Shown: one piece after another, positions 26,680 to 34,401 of the stretch
How positions within the stretch are numbered: position 1 is the first letter of the stretch
Layout: each line of letters opens with the position of its first letter
From: Rhodospirillales bacterium
GTDB lineage: Bacteria; Pseudomonadota; Alphaproteobacteria; Micavibrionales; UBA1664
Length of the DNA: 64,000 bases
Assembly (NCBI GenBank): GCA_023898805.1
Contig: CP060260.1
Location: 434,001-498,000, forward strand
Direction: 5' to 3'
The notes under the pieces: generated by a model
The model's input: only the letters and a program-made list of their open reading frames with translations
Databases searched by the model: none
Told to the model about the DNA's origin: nothing
Made by a program: the position numbers and the translations under genes

Positions 26680-27849
26680 CTACCCGGCCTTTTTCATCGC
26701 GGCAACCTTGCCTTTGGCCTTGCCGGTCCCGGCATCGTCATCCGACGGCGCGGCGTCACCTTCGGCATGAACATCCTCGTTTTCGCCGGTCAGCATGTTT
26801 TCGGCCAATTGACCCGATGCAGAACGGATTTTGTGTTCAATCGCACCCGCGATTTCCGGATTGTCGCGCAGGAACTGGCGCGCGTTTTCACGCCCCTGCC
26901 CGATGCGTTGCCCGTCATAGGCAAACCAGGCCCCGGATTTTTCCACCAGATTGGCGGCCACACCCATGTCCAGAATCTCGCCCATCTTGGAAATGCCCTG
27001 ACCGTAAAGAATGTCGAAATCGACCTGACGGAACGGCGGTGCGAGCTTGTTTTTGACCACCTTGGCCCGTGTCTGGTTGCCGATCACGTCGTCGCGCTCC
27101 TTGATCTGGCCGATGCGGCGGATGTCGATCCGTACGCTGGCATAGAATTTAAGCGCGTTGCCGCCTGTCGTCGTTTCCGGATTGCCGAACATAACGCCGA
27201 TTTTGGAACGGATCTGGTTGATGAACACGACGCAGCAGCGCGAACGCGAAATCGACCCCGTCAGCTTGCGCAGCGCCTGAGACATCAGACGCGCCTGCAA
27301 CCCCATATGGCTGTCGCCCATCTCGCCCTCAAGCTCCGCCCGCGGCACCAGCGCCGCGACCGAGTCCACGACCAGCACGTCGATCGCGCCCGAACGCACC
27401 AGCGTGTCCGCGATTTCCAGCGCCTGTTCCCCCGCGTCCGGCTGGGAGATCAGCAATTCATCAAGGTTGCACCCAAGCTTGCGTGCGTAAATCGGGTCAA
27501 GCGCGTGCTCCGCGTCAATGAACGCGCAGGTACCGCCGGTCTTCTGCGCCTCGGCGATGACCTGAAGCGCAAGCGTGGTCTTGCCCGAGCTTTCCGGGCC
27601 GTAGATTTCGACGATCCGCCCGCGCGGCACGCCGCCAATGCCAAGCGCGATATCAAGGCCGAGCGAACCGGTGGAAATCGCCTCCACCTCCATCGCCTGC
27701 GCCTTGTCGCCGCCCAGGGTCATGATCGACCCCTTGCCGAACGCGCGTTCGATCTGGCCGAGCGCGGCTTCCAGCGCGCGGTTTTTTTCGGGGTTGGCCT
27801 GCGTCTTGCTCATTTCTTTTCCTCTGGCTTTGAAGTCCTCGACCGTCAT
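26680..27849 (-). CDS. recA: Recombinase RecA
   Basis: 389 residues from ATG 27849 with AAAGGAG upstream; MSKTQ at 27813 also has a ribosome site (AGAGGA) and is an alternative. The frame stays open further upstream, but that part covers the LexA boxes and is not coding. Landmarks: Walker A GPESSGKTT, Walker B LVVDSVAAL, the GFQARLMSQALRKL-like loop, INQIRSKIGVMFGNPETTTGG (L2 loop), and a C-terminal acidic tail. It drives homologous recombination and LexA autocleavage in the SOS response. Two LexA boxes lie 54-92 bases upstream. Confidence 0.97.
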   Translation of the reverse strand: MTVEDFKARGKEMSKTQANPEKNRALEAALGQIERAFGKGSIMTLGGDKAQAMEVEAISTGSLGLDIALGIGGVPRGRIVEIYGPESSGKTTLALQVIAEAQKTGGTCAFIDAEHALDPIYARKLGCNLDELLISQPDAGEQALEIADTLVRSGAIDVLVVDSVAALVPRAELEGEMGDSHMGLQARLMSQALRKLTGSISRSRCCVVFINQIRSKIGVMFGNPETTTGGNALKFYASVRIDIRRIGQIKERDDVIGNQTRAKVVKNKLAPPFRQVDFDILYGQGISKMGEILDMGVAANLVEKSGAWFAYDGQRIGQGRENARQFLRDNPEIAGAIEHKIRSASGQLAENMLTGENEDVHAEGDAAPSDDDAGTGKAKGKVAAMKKAG

Positions 27850-27902
27850 AGTGCGCTCCTTTTCATGAAATCCAACCATTGATGTTCGATAAACCACAGC
27901 CT

Positions 27903-27917
27903 GAACAAAAAAAGAAC
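27903..27917 (-). promoter_or_regulatory. LexA box 1 of recA
   Basis: GAAC-A7-GAAC on the plus strand, that is GTTC-T7-GTTC toward recA. This is the direct-repeat LexA operator of alphaproteobacteria (GTTC-N7-GTTC). Confidence 0.85.
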
Positions 27918-27926
27918 ACCGGTCAA

Positions 27927-27941
27927 GAACAAAAAAAGAAC
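27927..27941 (-). promoter_or_regulatory. LexA box 2 of recA
   Basis: A second copy identical in all 15 bases to box 1, 24 bp away. Tandem operators suggest tight or graded repression of recA. Confidence 0.8.
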
Positions 27942-27990
27942 AATTTTTCTTGAACTGGATATGGAACCAGATTAGCTTGTGGATTGTTAG

Positions 27991-28005
27991 GAACGTAACA
28001 AGAAC
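27991..28005 (+). promoter_or_regulatory. LexA box of the divergent small gene
   Basis: GAACGTAACAAGAAC fits GAAC-N7-GAAC. It lies just downstream of a candidate promoter TTGAAC-N17-TAGCTT (27950-27978) and 17 bases before ATG 28023, where bound LexA would block transcription. Confidence 0.65.
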
Positions 28006-28022
28006 AAACAAAGGAGCCTGCA

Positions 28023-28331
28023 ATGCCCGCCAAGTTTGAACTGCGAATCGATCGAATCCGGCTGCGCGGCGATGGCCGCAACACCCCTGCGTTGCAGGAA
28101 AAATACATCGCCCGCGCGGGCGGTGGGGCCTATATGGCCGTGGCCACGACCGAGGATGGCGCACTTAAGGAAGTACTGCGCACGATGCGCATGCATTATC
28201 GCCGCATCGGTGTAGCCATGGGCGACGTCATGACCGCCCGCATCCTGCGCGCCATCGAAACCCCGTGCGAACGCGTACCCGGCGCCGCCAACGACATCCG
28301 CGCCTTTCCGCTGGATCTTCTGAAAATTTAA
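28023..28331 (+). CDS. Small hypothetical protein, probably SOS-regulated
   Basis: 102 residues, start supported by AAAGGAG eight bases upstream. No known family recognised; the sequence is basic and mixed alpha/beta (FELRIDRIRLRG, then a helix EVLRTMRMHYRR). It is divergent from recA and has its own GAAC-N7-GAAC LexA box over the start region. This suggests induction on DNA damage. Whether it acts in repair, or modulates RecA, cannot be told from sequence. Confidence 0.65.
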   Translation: MPAKFELRIDRIRLRGDGRNTPALQEKYIARAGGGAYMAVATTEDGALKEVLRTMRMHYRRIGVAMGDVMTARILRAIETPCERVPGAANDIRAFPLDLLKI

Positions 28332-28366
28332 CCAAAGCGAAGGAGTCGTCGTGTTAGGGTGCGGAC

Positions 28367-29017
28367 ATGAGGGAACCATCCGCCCCCGGCGCCCAAATCG
28401 GTGAAAGCGCCGATAAAGACTGCGTGTTGTCGATCCACGTCAACACGTCCAGCGGCTTTGGACATGTCGGCTTTTCAACAAAAGACGCCGATGGAAAAGA
28501 AACCTTTTACGATTTCGGCGCCGCCAGCAGCAGCGTCGGCAAGAAATCCGGGTGCAGCCTTACCTTCAGGGCGGCGGCCCGCGCATTGCCGCTGGCCGCA
28601 GTAACGGCATACGCGGCAACCGCCGCGCTGGCATCGGCCGCCACCGGAGCGGACATGGCCACGTCGGCCATCGCGATCTATCTTGCCAACAGCTACGCCG
28701 TGGCCGCCTGGCCCACCATCGGCCGCGTGACCAAGGGGGATGCACCGGTGGTCAAACCGGACAAATCTTTCGACATACCGATCACGCAAGGTCAGTTGAA
28801 AAAAATAACGGATTACGCAGCAACGGGAAAAACTCAGGCCTATAGCCTGACGATGTGGAATTGCGCCACCTATACCCGGATGATGATGAAAGCGTGCGGC
28901 GTTGATGTGCCACTCAGATTCCTGTTCAACACCCCGGGTTATATGGCGAGAATCCTCAAAAATGCGCCTGATGCGGTGCAAAGGCAGACTGCCGTCCCAC
29001 GCCCCCTATACGCCTAG
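28367..29017 (+). CDS. Possible permuted papain-like (NlpC/P60-type) cysteine hydrolase
   Basis: 216 residues. Two motif blocks suggest a permuted papain-like fold, with His before Cys: SGFGHVGFSTKD (His about residue 33) and LTMWNCATYTRMMMKACGV (Cys about residue 166). Similar GHVGF...NC pairs occur in lipid- or peptide-hydrolysing members such as YiiX-type proteins. Between them is a hydrophobic Ala-rich stretch (about residues 66-115) that may be one or two membrane helices. No signal peptide is obvious. Family assignment is by motif only. Its end overlaps the converging methyltransferase gene by 12 bases. Confidence 0.45.
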   Translation: MREPSAPGAQIGESADKDCVLSIHVNTSSGFGHVGFSTKDADGKETFYDFGAASSSVGKKSGCSLTFRAAARALPLAAVTAYAATAALASAATGADMATSAIAIYLANSYAVAAWPTIGRVTKGDAPVVKPDKSFDIPITQGQLKKITDYAATGKTQAYSLTMWNCATYTRMMMKACGVDVPLRFLFNTPGYMARILKNAPDAVQRQTAVPRPLYA

Positions 29018-29914
29018 GACAGCCGGGCACGCCGCGTATTTTTGTAAAGCATGCACATAGTCACGGTGTTCAATGCAGGCCGATGCCTCCAGCCCCGTCG
29101 TAGGGTAGGCGCCGGTGCCGCCGCACGGTTTAAGGTCGGCATCCAGATACACCATCCCGGCTTCCGCGAACGGATTGAACGGAGCCTTCTTAAAATGGCT
29201 GGCAAACGGTGTTTCCTCGATCATGTCAACGAACAGAAGATTGGACGTCAGCGCGCATAATTGCCCGATGGCCGCCGCCTGCCGGCTTTGCCGCGCGTGT
29301 TCATAGCGCGGCTTGTAGGCCATCAAATTATTGTGAATGTGCTTAAGCAGATTGGACGCGACCACCACGTCATAAGCCGTCCCGGGCTGAAACCGGGCCA
29401 GACTGCAATGCGGCAGAATGCGTACGCGATCGCGGATATCCGCGTTGACCCGTGCAACCCCGCTCGCCGCAACCGTAAAATGTTGGGTAAGCTGCGGCTC
29501 CAGCCCGCGCAGCGCCTCGACCGGGTATTCCGCCCTGCGCGCGTAACGGGTGAAGGCGTCGGAAATATCGACCGACTCGATTTTCAGACGCTCCCCGGCA
29601 AACAACCCCGCATTTTCCGCCAACATCGCATAGGTATAGGCTTCGCACCCGATCGAACCGGCCACCACAAGCAGGCGGATTTTGGCCTGCGGCGGTGCCT
29701 GCGCGATCCGCGCCGCGATCCAGTCAATAACCTGATCTTGTGCATCCGGCGCGCGACGGAACGCCGTCTGTCCGTTATACCGCCGCGCCCGTGTTTTGCG
29801 TGATGCCCAGAATCGCTGCGGCCCGACCCGGTGCGTGGGGTACAAAAGCCTGCCCCGCGCATCTGCGCCAAGCGTAAAGACCGGCTGAAATCCGCTTTGG
29901 TCGGGAATCGACAT
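29006..29914 (-). CDS. CheR-like S-adenosylmethionine methyltransferase
   Basis: 302 residues. The central part resembles the CheR methyltransferase domain: LLVVAGSIGCEAYTYAML (motif I, about residues 81-98, where CheR has GE-YS-A), IESVDISDAFTRYA (acidic residue binding SAM ribose), and YDVVVASNLLKHI. The N-terminal CheR helical domain that docks on receptors is not evident; residues 1-60 instead are basic (RKTRARRYNG). So it may methylate something other than chemoreceptors. It is not next to other chemotaxis genes. Confidence 0.6.
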   Translation of the reverse strand: MSIPDQSGFQPVFTLGADARGRLLYPTHRVGPQRFWASRKTRARRYNGQTAFRRAPDAQDQVIDWIAARIAQAPPQAKIRLLVVAGSIGCEAYTYAMLAENAGLFAGERLKIESVDISDAFTRYARRAEYPVEALRGLEPQLTQHFTVAASGVARVNADIRDRVRILPHCSLARFQPGTAYDVVVASNLLKHIHNNLMAYKPRYEHARQSRQAAAIGQLCALTSNLLFVDMIEETPFASHFKKAPFNPFAEAGMVYLDADLKPCGGTGAYPTTGLEASACIEHRDYVHALQKYAACPAVLGV

Positions 29915-29957
29915 TCACCGGTCTTACCGGAATACCGGCCTGCCCGTCAAAATTTCC

Positions 29958-31289
29958 CTAAAAATACCGCAGCCAGGCACAGCCATAAGCGATGACCACG
30001 GTCGCCAGCATCAACGGCAACGCCAGACGCATGAAGCGGAAAAACCCGATCGGCTGTCCTGCGCGCGCGGCGAATCCGGCGACGATGACATTGGCGCTCG
30101 ACCCCACCAGCGTGCCGTTCCCGGCCAGACACGCCCCCATCGCCAGCATCCACCACAACGGACGGATCGCGGCCTCACCGCCCATATCGGCCGCCATGCC
30201 CTTGACCACCGGGATCAGTGTCGCGACATAGGGAATGTTGTTGATGAACGCGGAAAACGCGGTCGATGTCCAGAAGATCAAACCGCCCGCGACCGGCAAA
30301 CTGCCATGGGTCAGCGCGATGATGCGTTCGGCCAGCCAGTCGAGCACCCCGGCCTCGCGCACGCCGGCGACGATGATGAACAATCCCACGAAAAACAGGA
30401 TCGATTCCCACTCCACCTCATGCAGCGCCTTGTGCACGCGCTTGGTCTGTTCTTCCGCCGGCTTGCGCACGCAATGCAGGAACAAAAGCAGCGCCGCGCC
30501 CGCCAGCGCGACCGAACCCGTTTCGATTTCAAGCTGGCGGCCGAAAATAAATCCCGCCACCACCAGCGCGATGACGAACAGCGATTGCCGCACCATCACC
30601 GGGTCCGTGATCGCCGCCGCTGGATTGTAACGCAGCACGTGATAACGCGCGCGCATCGACGTTTTCATCTTTCGTCCCCAGATCAGGTCGAAGACCAGCA
30701 CCAGAAACGCGCTGACCAGCACGACCGGTGGCCCGAGATTGACCAGGAAATCCATGAAGCTCAACCCCACCGACGACCCGATCAGGATGTTGGGCGGATC
30801 GCCGATCAGCGTCGCGGTCCCGCCGACATTGGAAAAGAATATCTGGCTGAACAAGAAGGGATAGGCGTCCTGCTTCAGCTGTTCCGCCAGCAAAAGACTG
30901 ATCGGCACGATCAGCATCACCACCGTGACATTGTCCAGAAACGCCGAAAACACGGCGGTCAAAAGGCCAAGGACCATCAAAAGCGCGCGCGGGCTGCCGC
31001 GCACCATCTGCGCCGCGCGGATCGCGACGAACTGGAACAGCCCAGAATGCTTGGTCAGGCCGACCACGATCATCATCCCGATCAGAAGGAAAATGGTGTT
31101 GAGGTCGATGCCCGCGAAGGCGCGCTCCTGATGCACGACGCCCGACAGGATCATCAGCGCCGCCCCGCAAAGCGCGGCGATCGCCTGATTGAGCTTGTCG
31201 AGGATCAGCGCGGCATAGACCAGACCCAGAATGGACAGCGACACAACCACCATCCAGCCGCTTTCAAAAATCGGCGTTGCTTGTTCCAT
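29958..31289 (-). CDS. ArsB/NhaD-type ion permease (SLC13-like)
   Basis: 443 residues with about eleven membrane helices. Matches the ion-transporter superfamily: FAGIDLNTIFLLIGMMIVVG near residues 55-75, FLDNVTVVMLIVPISLLLAE with the conserved Asp-Asn of the first half, FSNVGGTATLIGDPPNILIG (about residues 155-174), and in the second half FSAFINNIPYVATLIPVVK and NGTLVGSSANVIVAG. Such proteins move sodium, citrate or other anions across the inner membrane; the substrate is not determinable here. It is followed after 124 bases by the unlinked CheR-like gene, and preceded by a CBS-domain gene on the same strand. Confidence 0.85.
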   Translation of the reverse strand: MEQATPIFESGWMVVVSLSILGLVYAALILDKLNQAIAALCGAALMILSGVVHQERAFAGIDLNTIFLLIGMMIVVGLTKHSGLFQFVAIRAAQMVRGSPRALLMVLGLLTAVFSAFLDNVTVVMLIVPISLLLAEQLKQDAYPFLFSQIFFSNVGGTATLIGDPPNILIGSSVGLSFMDFLVNLGPPVVLVSAFLVLVFDLIWGRKMKTSMRARYHVLRYNPAAAITDPVMVRQSLFVIALVVAGFIFGRQLEIETGSVALAGAALLLFLHCVRKPAEEQTKRVHKALHEVEWESILFFVGLFIIVAGVREAGVLDWLAERIIALTHGSLPVAGGLIFWTSTAFSAFINNIPYVATLIPVVKGMAADMGGEAAIRPLWWMLAMGACLAGNGTLVGSSANVIVAGFAARAGQPIGFFRFMRLALPLMLATVVIAYGCAWLRYF

Positions 31290-31317
31290 TTATTGACACA
31301 TCCTCTTGAACCGGCTT

Positions 31318-31833
31318 TCAGCCGTTATTTTTGTTTTTGTGAAAATACACATCGGGTGTTTTTTCCATTTCCTCGATGACGTGCTCCAGATTGGCGATCA
31401 CCGACTGCTCGCTCAGCAATCCCTGGAACAGGCCCGTCTGCGGGTCGACGGCGGCCAGCGGGCTGCCATGCACCACCATCATGCGGATGCCTTCCCAGAT
31501 CGCGGTTTCGGCATGGATGGTCGGCAAGTCGGCAACGGAGATCATCAGCTCGGACACACGCTTTTTCTCCAGCTTCAAAAGCCGCTTTGCAACACCGGGC
31601 GACGCACCCTCCAGAAAATCCAGCCGCTCCAGCCCATCCTGCATCCGCACCGACACGGGCAACAGGTTATCAAGCAGGACATTCAGCCCAAACATGCCTA
31701 CGAACCGGCCATGGCCGTCCATCACCGGCAGGGTGCGCAACCCATGGCCGGACATCAACGCCATCGCGTCCTTGACGGTGACATCCTCTTTTACACATAC
31801 GGGCGCCTTGATAAGCGCGGCACTGCACGGCAT
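31318..31833 (-). CDS. CBS-domain pair protein
   Basis: 171 residues with two CBS motifs: VTVKDAMALMSGHGLRTLPV (about residues 18-37) and TAIWEGIRMMVVHGSPLAAV (about residues 115-134), separated by a helical linker. CBS pairs bind adenine nucleotides and act as energy or ionic-strength sensors. It lies 28 bases upstream of the ion permease on the same strand, so it may sense conditions for that transporter; this is inference from operon layout. Confidence 0.85.
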   Translation of the reverse strand: MPCSAALIKAPVCVKEDVTVKDAMALMSGHGLRTLPVMDGHGRFVGMFGLNVLLDNLLPVSVRMQDGLERLDFLEGASPGVAKRLLKLEKKRVSELMISVADLPTIHAETAIWEGIRMMVVHGSPLAAVDPQTGLFQGLLSEQSVIANLEHVIEEMEKTPDVYFHKNKNNG

Positions 31834-31877
31834 CCGGTCTCTCCCTCAATCGGTTTCCATCGGCGGCCATCCTGCCC

Positions 31878-32465
31878 TCAGGCAGCCTCGCGCGCAATGG
31901 ATTTAATAAAATGCACATGCATCGGCGACGGAAAATCCAGCGTAAGTTCCGGGTGGAACGCGGTAGCCATATGCGCCCCGTATTCGACCCATACCGGCTG
32001 CCCGCGATGGATCGCCCGCACCCGCGCCGTTTCTGACACGTCCTCAAACACCGGCGCGCGGATGAACGAAACCGGGTATCCGTCGATTTCCGCGACATGG
32101 CTGTCCAGCTGGCGGCCATACCCGTTGCGCACCACCGAAAAAGGCAACAGGCCGAAGGATTTTTGCCGCTGCGTTTTCGTCCCGTCCACCCATACGGTTT
32201 CGGCGATCAGGATCGCGCCGGCGCAAATGCCCCACACGGGCTTGGCCGCAAAATTTTCGGCCAGCGCGTCCCACAGCCCAAACCGGTCGATCAGCTTGAG
32301 CATCGTCGTGCTCTCGCCCCCCGGCAGGATATAGGCATCCGCCGCCGCAATCTCGTCGGCCGTTTTGACTGCGCGGTACAACCCGCCTGCCGCCTCGATA
32401 TGCGACGCATGCAGTTCAACCGCGCCTTGCAGGGCCAGCACGCCGATGGTGGGTGACGCACCCAT
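31878..32465 (-). CDS. pdxT: Pyridoxal 5'-phosphate synthase glutaminase subunit
   Basis: 195 residues from ATG 32465. Class I glutaminase that passes ammonia to PdxS. Motifs: IGVLALQGAVELH at the N-terminus, LPGGESTTM (oxyanion region), PVWGICAGAILIA with the nucleophile Cys (about residue 82), and the Cys-His-Glu triad end FHPELT. With PdxS it makes vitamin B6 from glutamine, ribose-5-phosphate and glyceraldehyde-3-phosphate, the DXP-independent route. A phosphatase gene lies between pdxS and pdxT. Confidence 0.95.
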   Translation of the reverse strand: MGASPTIGVLALQGAVELHASHIEAAGGLYRAVKTADEIAAADAYILPGGESTTMLKLIDRFGLWDALAENFAAKPVWGICAGAILIAETVWVDGTKTQRQKSFGLLPFSVVRNGYGRQLDSHVAEIDGYPVSFIRAPVFEDVSETARVRAIHRGQPVWVEYGAHMATAFHPELTLDFPSPMHVHFIKSIAREAA

Positions 32466-32520
32466 CACAGGCCCCCTGTCCGCATCGCGCGGTTATCAGC
32501 ATCGGCCGCCGGAAATAGGA

Positions 32521-33084
32521 TCAAGGCAACTCTCCCATTAACCATTCCGGGCGTCCCTCATCCCCGCCCCAGCGGAACATATAGAGCGCGCAGTTATTAA
32601 CATTCAGCCTGTCATCGGCCCTGTGCGCGCGCAGCGCATCGAAAATCCCGCCATGCGACACGATCAGCGGCGTCCCGGCAGCGGCCTGCAGCGCGTCCAT
32701 CACAGCCAGCTCCGCGCGGCGGTAAAAATCGGCCCGCGTTTCACCGGAGGGCGGCTCCATACCGTCCGCCATTTTTTGCCGCATGGCGCTATAGTCCGTG
32801 CCCCGCCAGTCTCCGAAATCCTGCTCTCCAAGGCCCGGGACCTCGAAAGCGGGAAGGCCAAGCCGCCTGTTCACGATCGCCGCCGTCTCCCGCGATCGGC
32901 TCAGCGCGCTGTGCACGATGTAATCGATTGCGTCGCGCATGGCATAGACCGTGGCCTCGGCCTGGGCGGCCTGCTGACGCCCCAGATCCGTGAGTGGCGT
33001 ATCAAAACTGCCCGCGACGTAGCCCTGCGCGTTCGCCACGCTTTCACCATGGCGCATCATCAGAAAATTCTTGCGCGGGGGCAT
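32521..33084 (-). CDS. Histidine phosphatase (phosphoglycerate-mutase-like) in the pdx operon
   Basis: 187 residues from ATG 33084, which overlaps the pdxS stop as TAATG. Motifs: MMRHGESVAN (phospho-accepting His about residue 13), SALSRSRETAAIV, GLGEQDFGDWRG, and the second catalytic His in VSHGGIFDAL. These are the hallmarks of the branch-1 histidine phosphatases, which act on small phosphoesters. Tight coupling between pdxS and pdxT suggests a link with B6-phosphate metabolism, for example dephosphorylating PLP or a precursor, but the substrate is unproven. Confidence 0.85.
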   Translation of the reverse strand: MPPRKNFLMMRHGESVANAQGYVAGSFDTPLTDLGRQQAAQAEATVYAMRDAIDYIVHSALSRSRETAAIVNRRLGLPAFEVPGLGEQDFGDWRGTDYSAMRQKMADGMEPPSGETRADFYRRAELAVMDALQAAAGTPLIVSHGGIFDALRAHRADDRLNVNNCALYMFRWGGDEGRPEWLMGELP

Positions 33085-33962
33085 TACCACCCCCGATTGG
33101 CCATGCGCATCGGTTCGTCGATTTTTGAAATCTCGATGCCGGTCATGGCAACGCCCAGCCCCTTGGAAGCCTCAAGCACCATTTTCGGGTCGTTGAAATG
33201 CGCGGTCGCGGTAACGATGGCTTTTGCAAATTTGGCCGGCTTTTCGCTTTTGAAAATGCCCGATCCCACGAACACCGTTTCCGCGCCAAGCTGCATGCAC
33301 AAGGCCGCATCCGCAGGGGTGGCGATTCCGCCCGCCGCGAAATTCGGCACCGGCAGCTTGCCGGTTTCCTTGACCATCTTCACCAACTCGTAAGGCGCGC
33401 CGAGGTTTTTGGCTTCGCTCATCAATTCCGCATCGTCCAGCGTGGTGATTTTGCGCATCGCCTGATTCATCGCGCGCAAATGCCGTACCGCCTCGACGAT
33501 GTTGCCGGTGCCCGGCTCACCTTTTGTGCGCATCAAGGCCGCACCCTCGCCGATGCGGCGCAGCGCCTCGCCCAGATTTTTGGCACCGCACACAAACGGC
33601 ACCTTAAAAGCATGCTTGTCGATGTGATATTCGTCGTCCGCCGGAGTCAGCACCTCGGATTCATCGATATAATCGACACCGATGGCCTCCAGCACCTGCG
33701 CCTCGGCGAAATGCCCGATGCGGCATTTCGCCATGACGGGGATGGAAACCGAGTCCATGATCTGCGCCACCAGCTCGGGCGGCGACATGCGGGCGACGCC
33801 GCCTGCGGCGCGAATATCGGACGGCACGCGCTCCAACGCCATGACCGCGACCGCCCCGGCCTCCTCCGCCACCTTGGCCTGATCGGGCGTGACCACATCC
33901 ATGATCACCCCGCCCTTGAGCATTTCCGCAAGACCGGTTTTCAGATTGATGACATTCGCCAT
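33084..33962 (-). CDS. pdxS: Pyridoxal 5'-phosphate synthase lyase subunit
   Basis: 292 residues from MANVINL at 33962; the frame is open upstream but family alignment supports this start. One of the most conserved bacterial proteins: KGGVIMDVVTPDQAKVAEEA, ALERVPSDIRAAGGVARMS (Lys and Arg at the active site nearby), AKCRIGHFAEAQVLEA, DESEVLTPADDEYHIDKH, FVCGAKNLGEALRRI, and NFAAGGIATPADAALCMQLG. Forms the (beta/alpha)8 dodecamer that builds the pyridoxal ring. It heads the operon pdxS-phosphatase-pdxT. Confidence 0.97.
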   Translation of the reverse strand: MANVINLKTGLAEMLKGGVIMDVVTPDQAKVAEEAGAVAVMALERVPSDIRAAGGVARMSPPELVAQIMDSVSIPVMAKCRIGHFAEAQVLEAIGVDYIDESEVLTPADDEYHIDKHAFKVPFVCGAKNLGEALRRIGEGAALMRTKGEPGTGNIVEAVRHLRAMNQAMRKITTLDDAELMSEAKNLGAPYELVKMVKETGKLPVPNFAAGGIATPADAALCMQLGAETVFVGSGIFKSEKPAKFAKAIVTATAHFNDPKMVLEASKGLGVAMTGIEISKIDEPMRMANRGW

Positions 33963-34077
33963 GGGCCGACACCCTTTTTCCTTTGATTTCCGCGCTATCC
34001 ATTGCACCCAATGATGGCGGAAATCAAGTAAAAGGCGACACCCCGAAGATGGCGCGCCTTATATCCGGTCCCTCGTT

Positions 34078-34278
34078 TTACGAGGATGTCAGCGCCCGGA
34101 TATGGCGGGCAATGTAATAGCTGATCGGCGCGGCAACCACGGCCCCCGCGATCGCGGCAGGCAGGATCATCATGTTTTCCTTGGCCGCCAGCGAAGGCAC
34201 CACCAGCACAGTAAGCACGAAAATCCCCATCAGGGTCGGCGCGGCAACGCACCAGACGATCACTGCAAGCTTCGACAT
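34078..34278 (-). CDS. Small two-helix membrane protein
   Basis: 66 residues with a strong ribosome site (GGGAGGAG) before ATG 34278. Two hydrophobic helices, about residues 5-30 and 37-57, with a short charged loop (AAKEN) between and basic residues at the end. No family recognised. It lies between cckA and pdxS without close linkage. A small inner-membrane protein of unknown role. Confidence 0.65.
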   Translation of the reverse strand: MSKLAVIVWCVAAPTLMGIFVLTVLVVPSLAAKENMMILPAAIAGAVVAAPISYYIARHIRALTSS

Positions 34279-34401
34279 ATTTCTCCTCCCGAACAGTCTT
34301 TGCCGGTGACAACTCTACACCGTTATTCCGGCTCATGAATTTAACAAAGGTCAAATCGCGGCGGGCAAATGGGCCAGATTAAAAACATTACGAAAATACA
34401 A

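Noticed and set aside
27850..28164. N-terminal extension of recA
   Set aside because: The extra codons cover two LexA operators and the divergent gene promoter; RecA alignment supports a start at 27849 or 27813.
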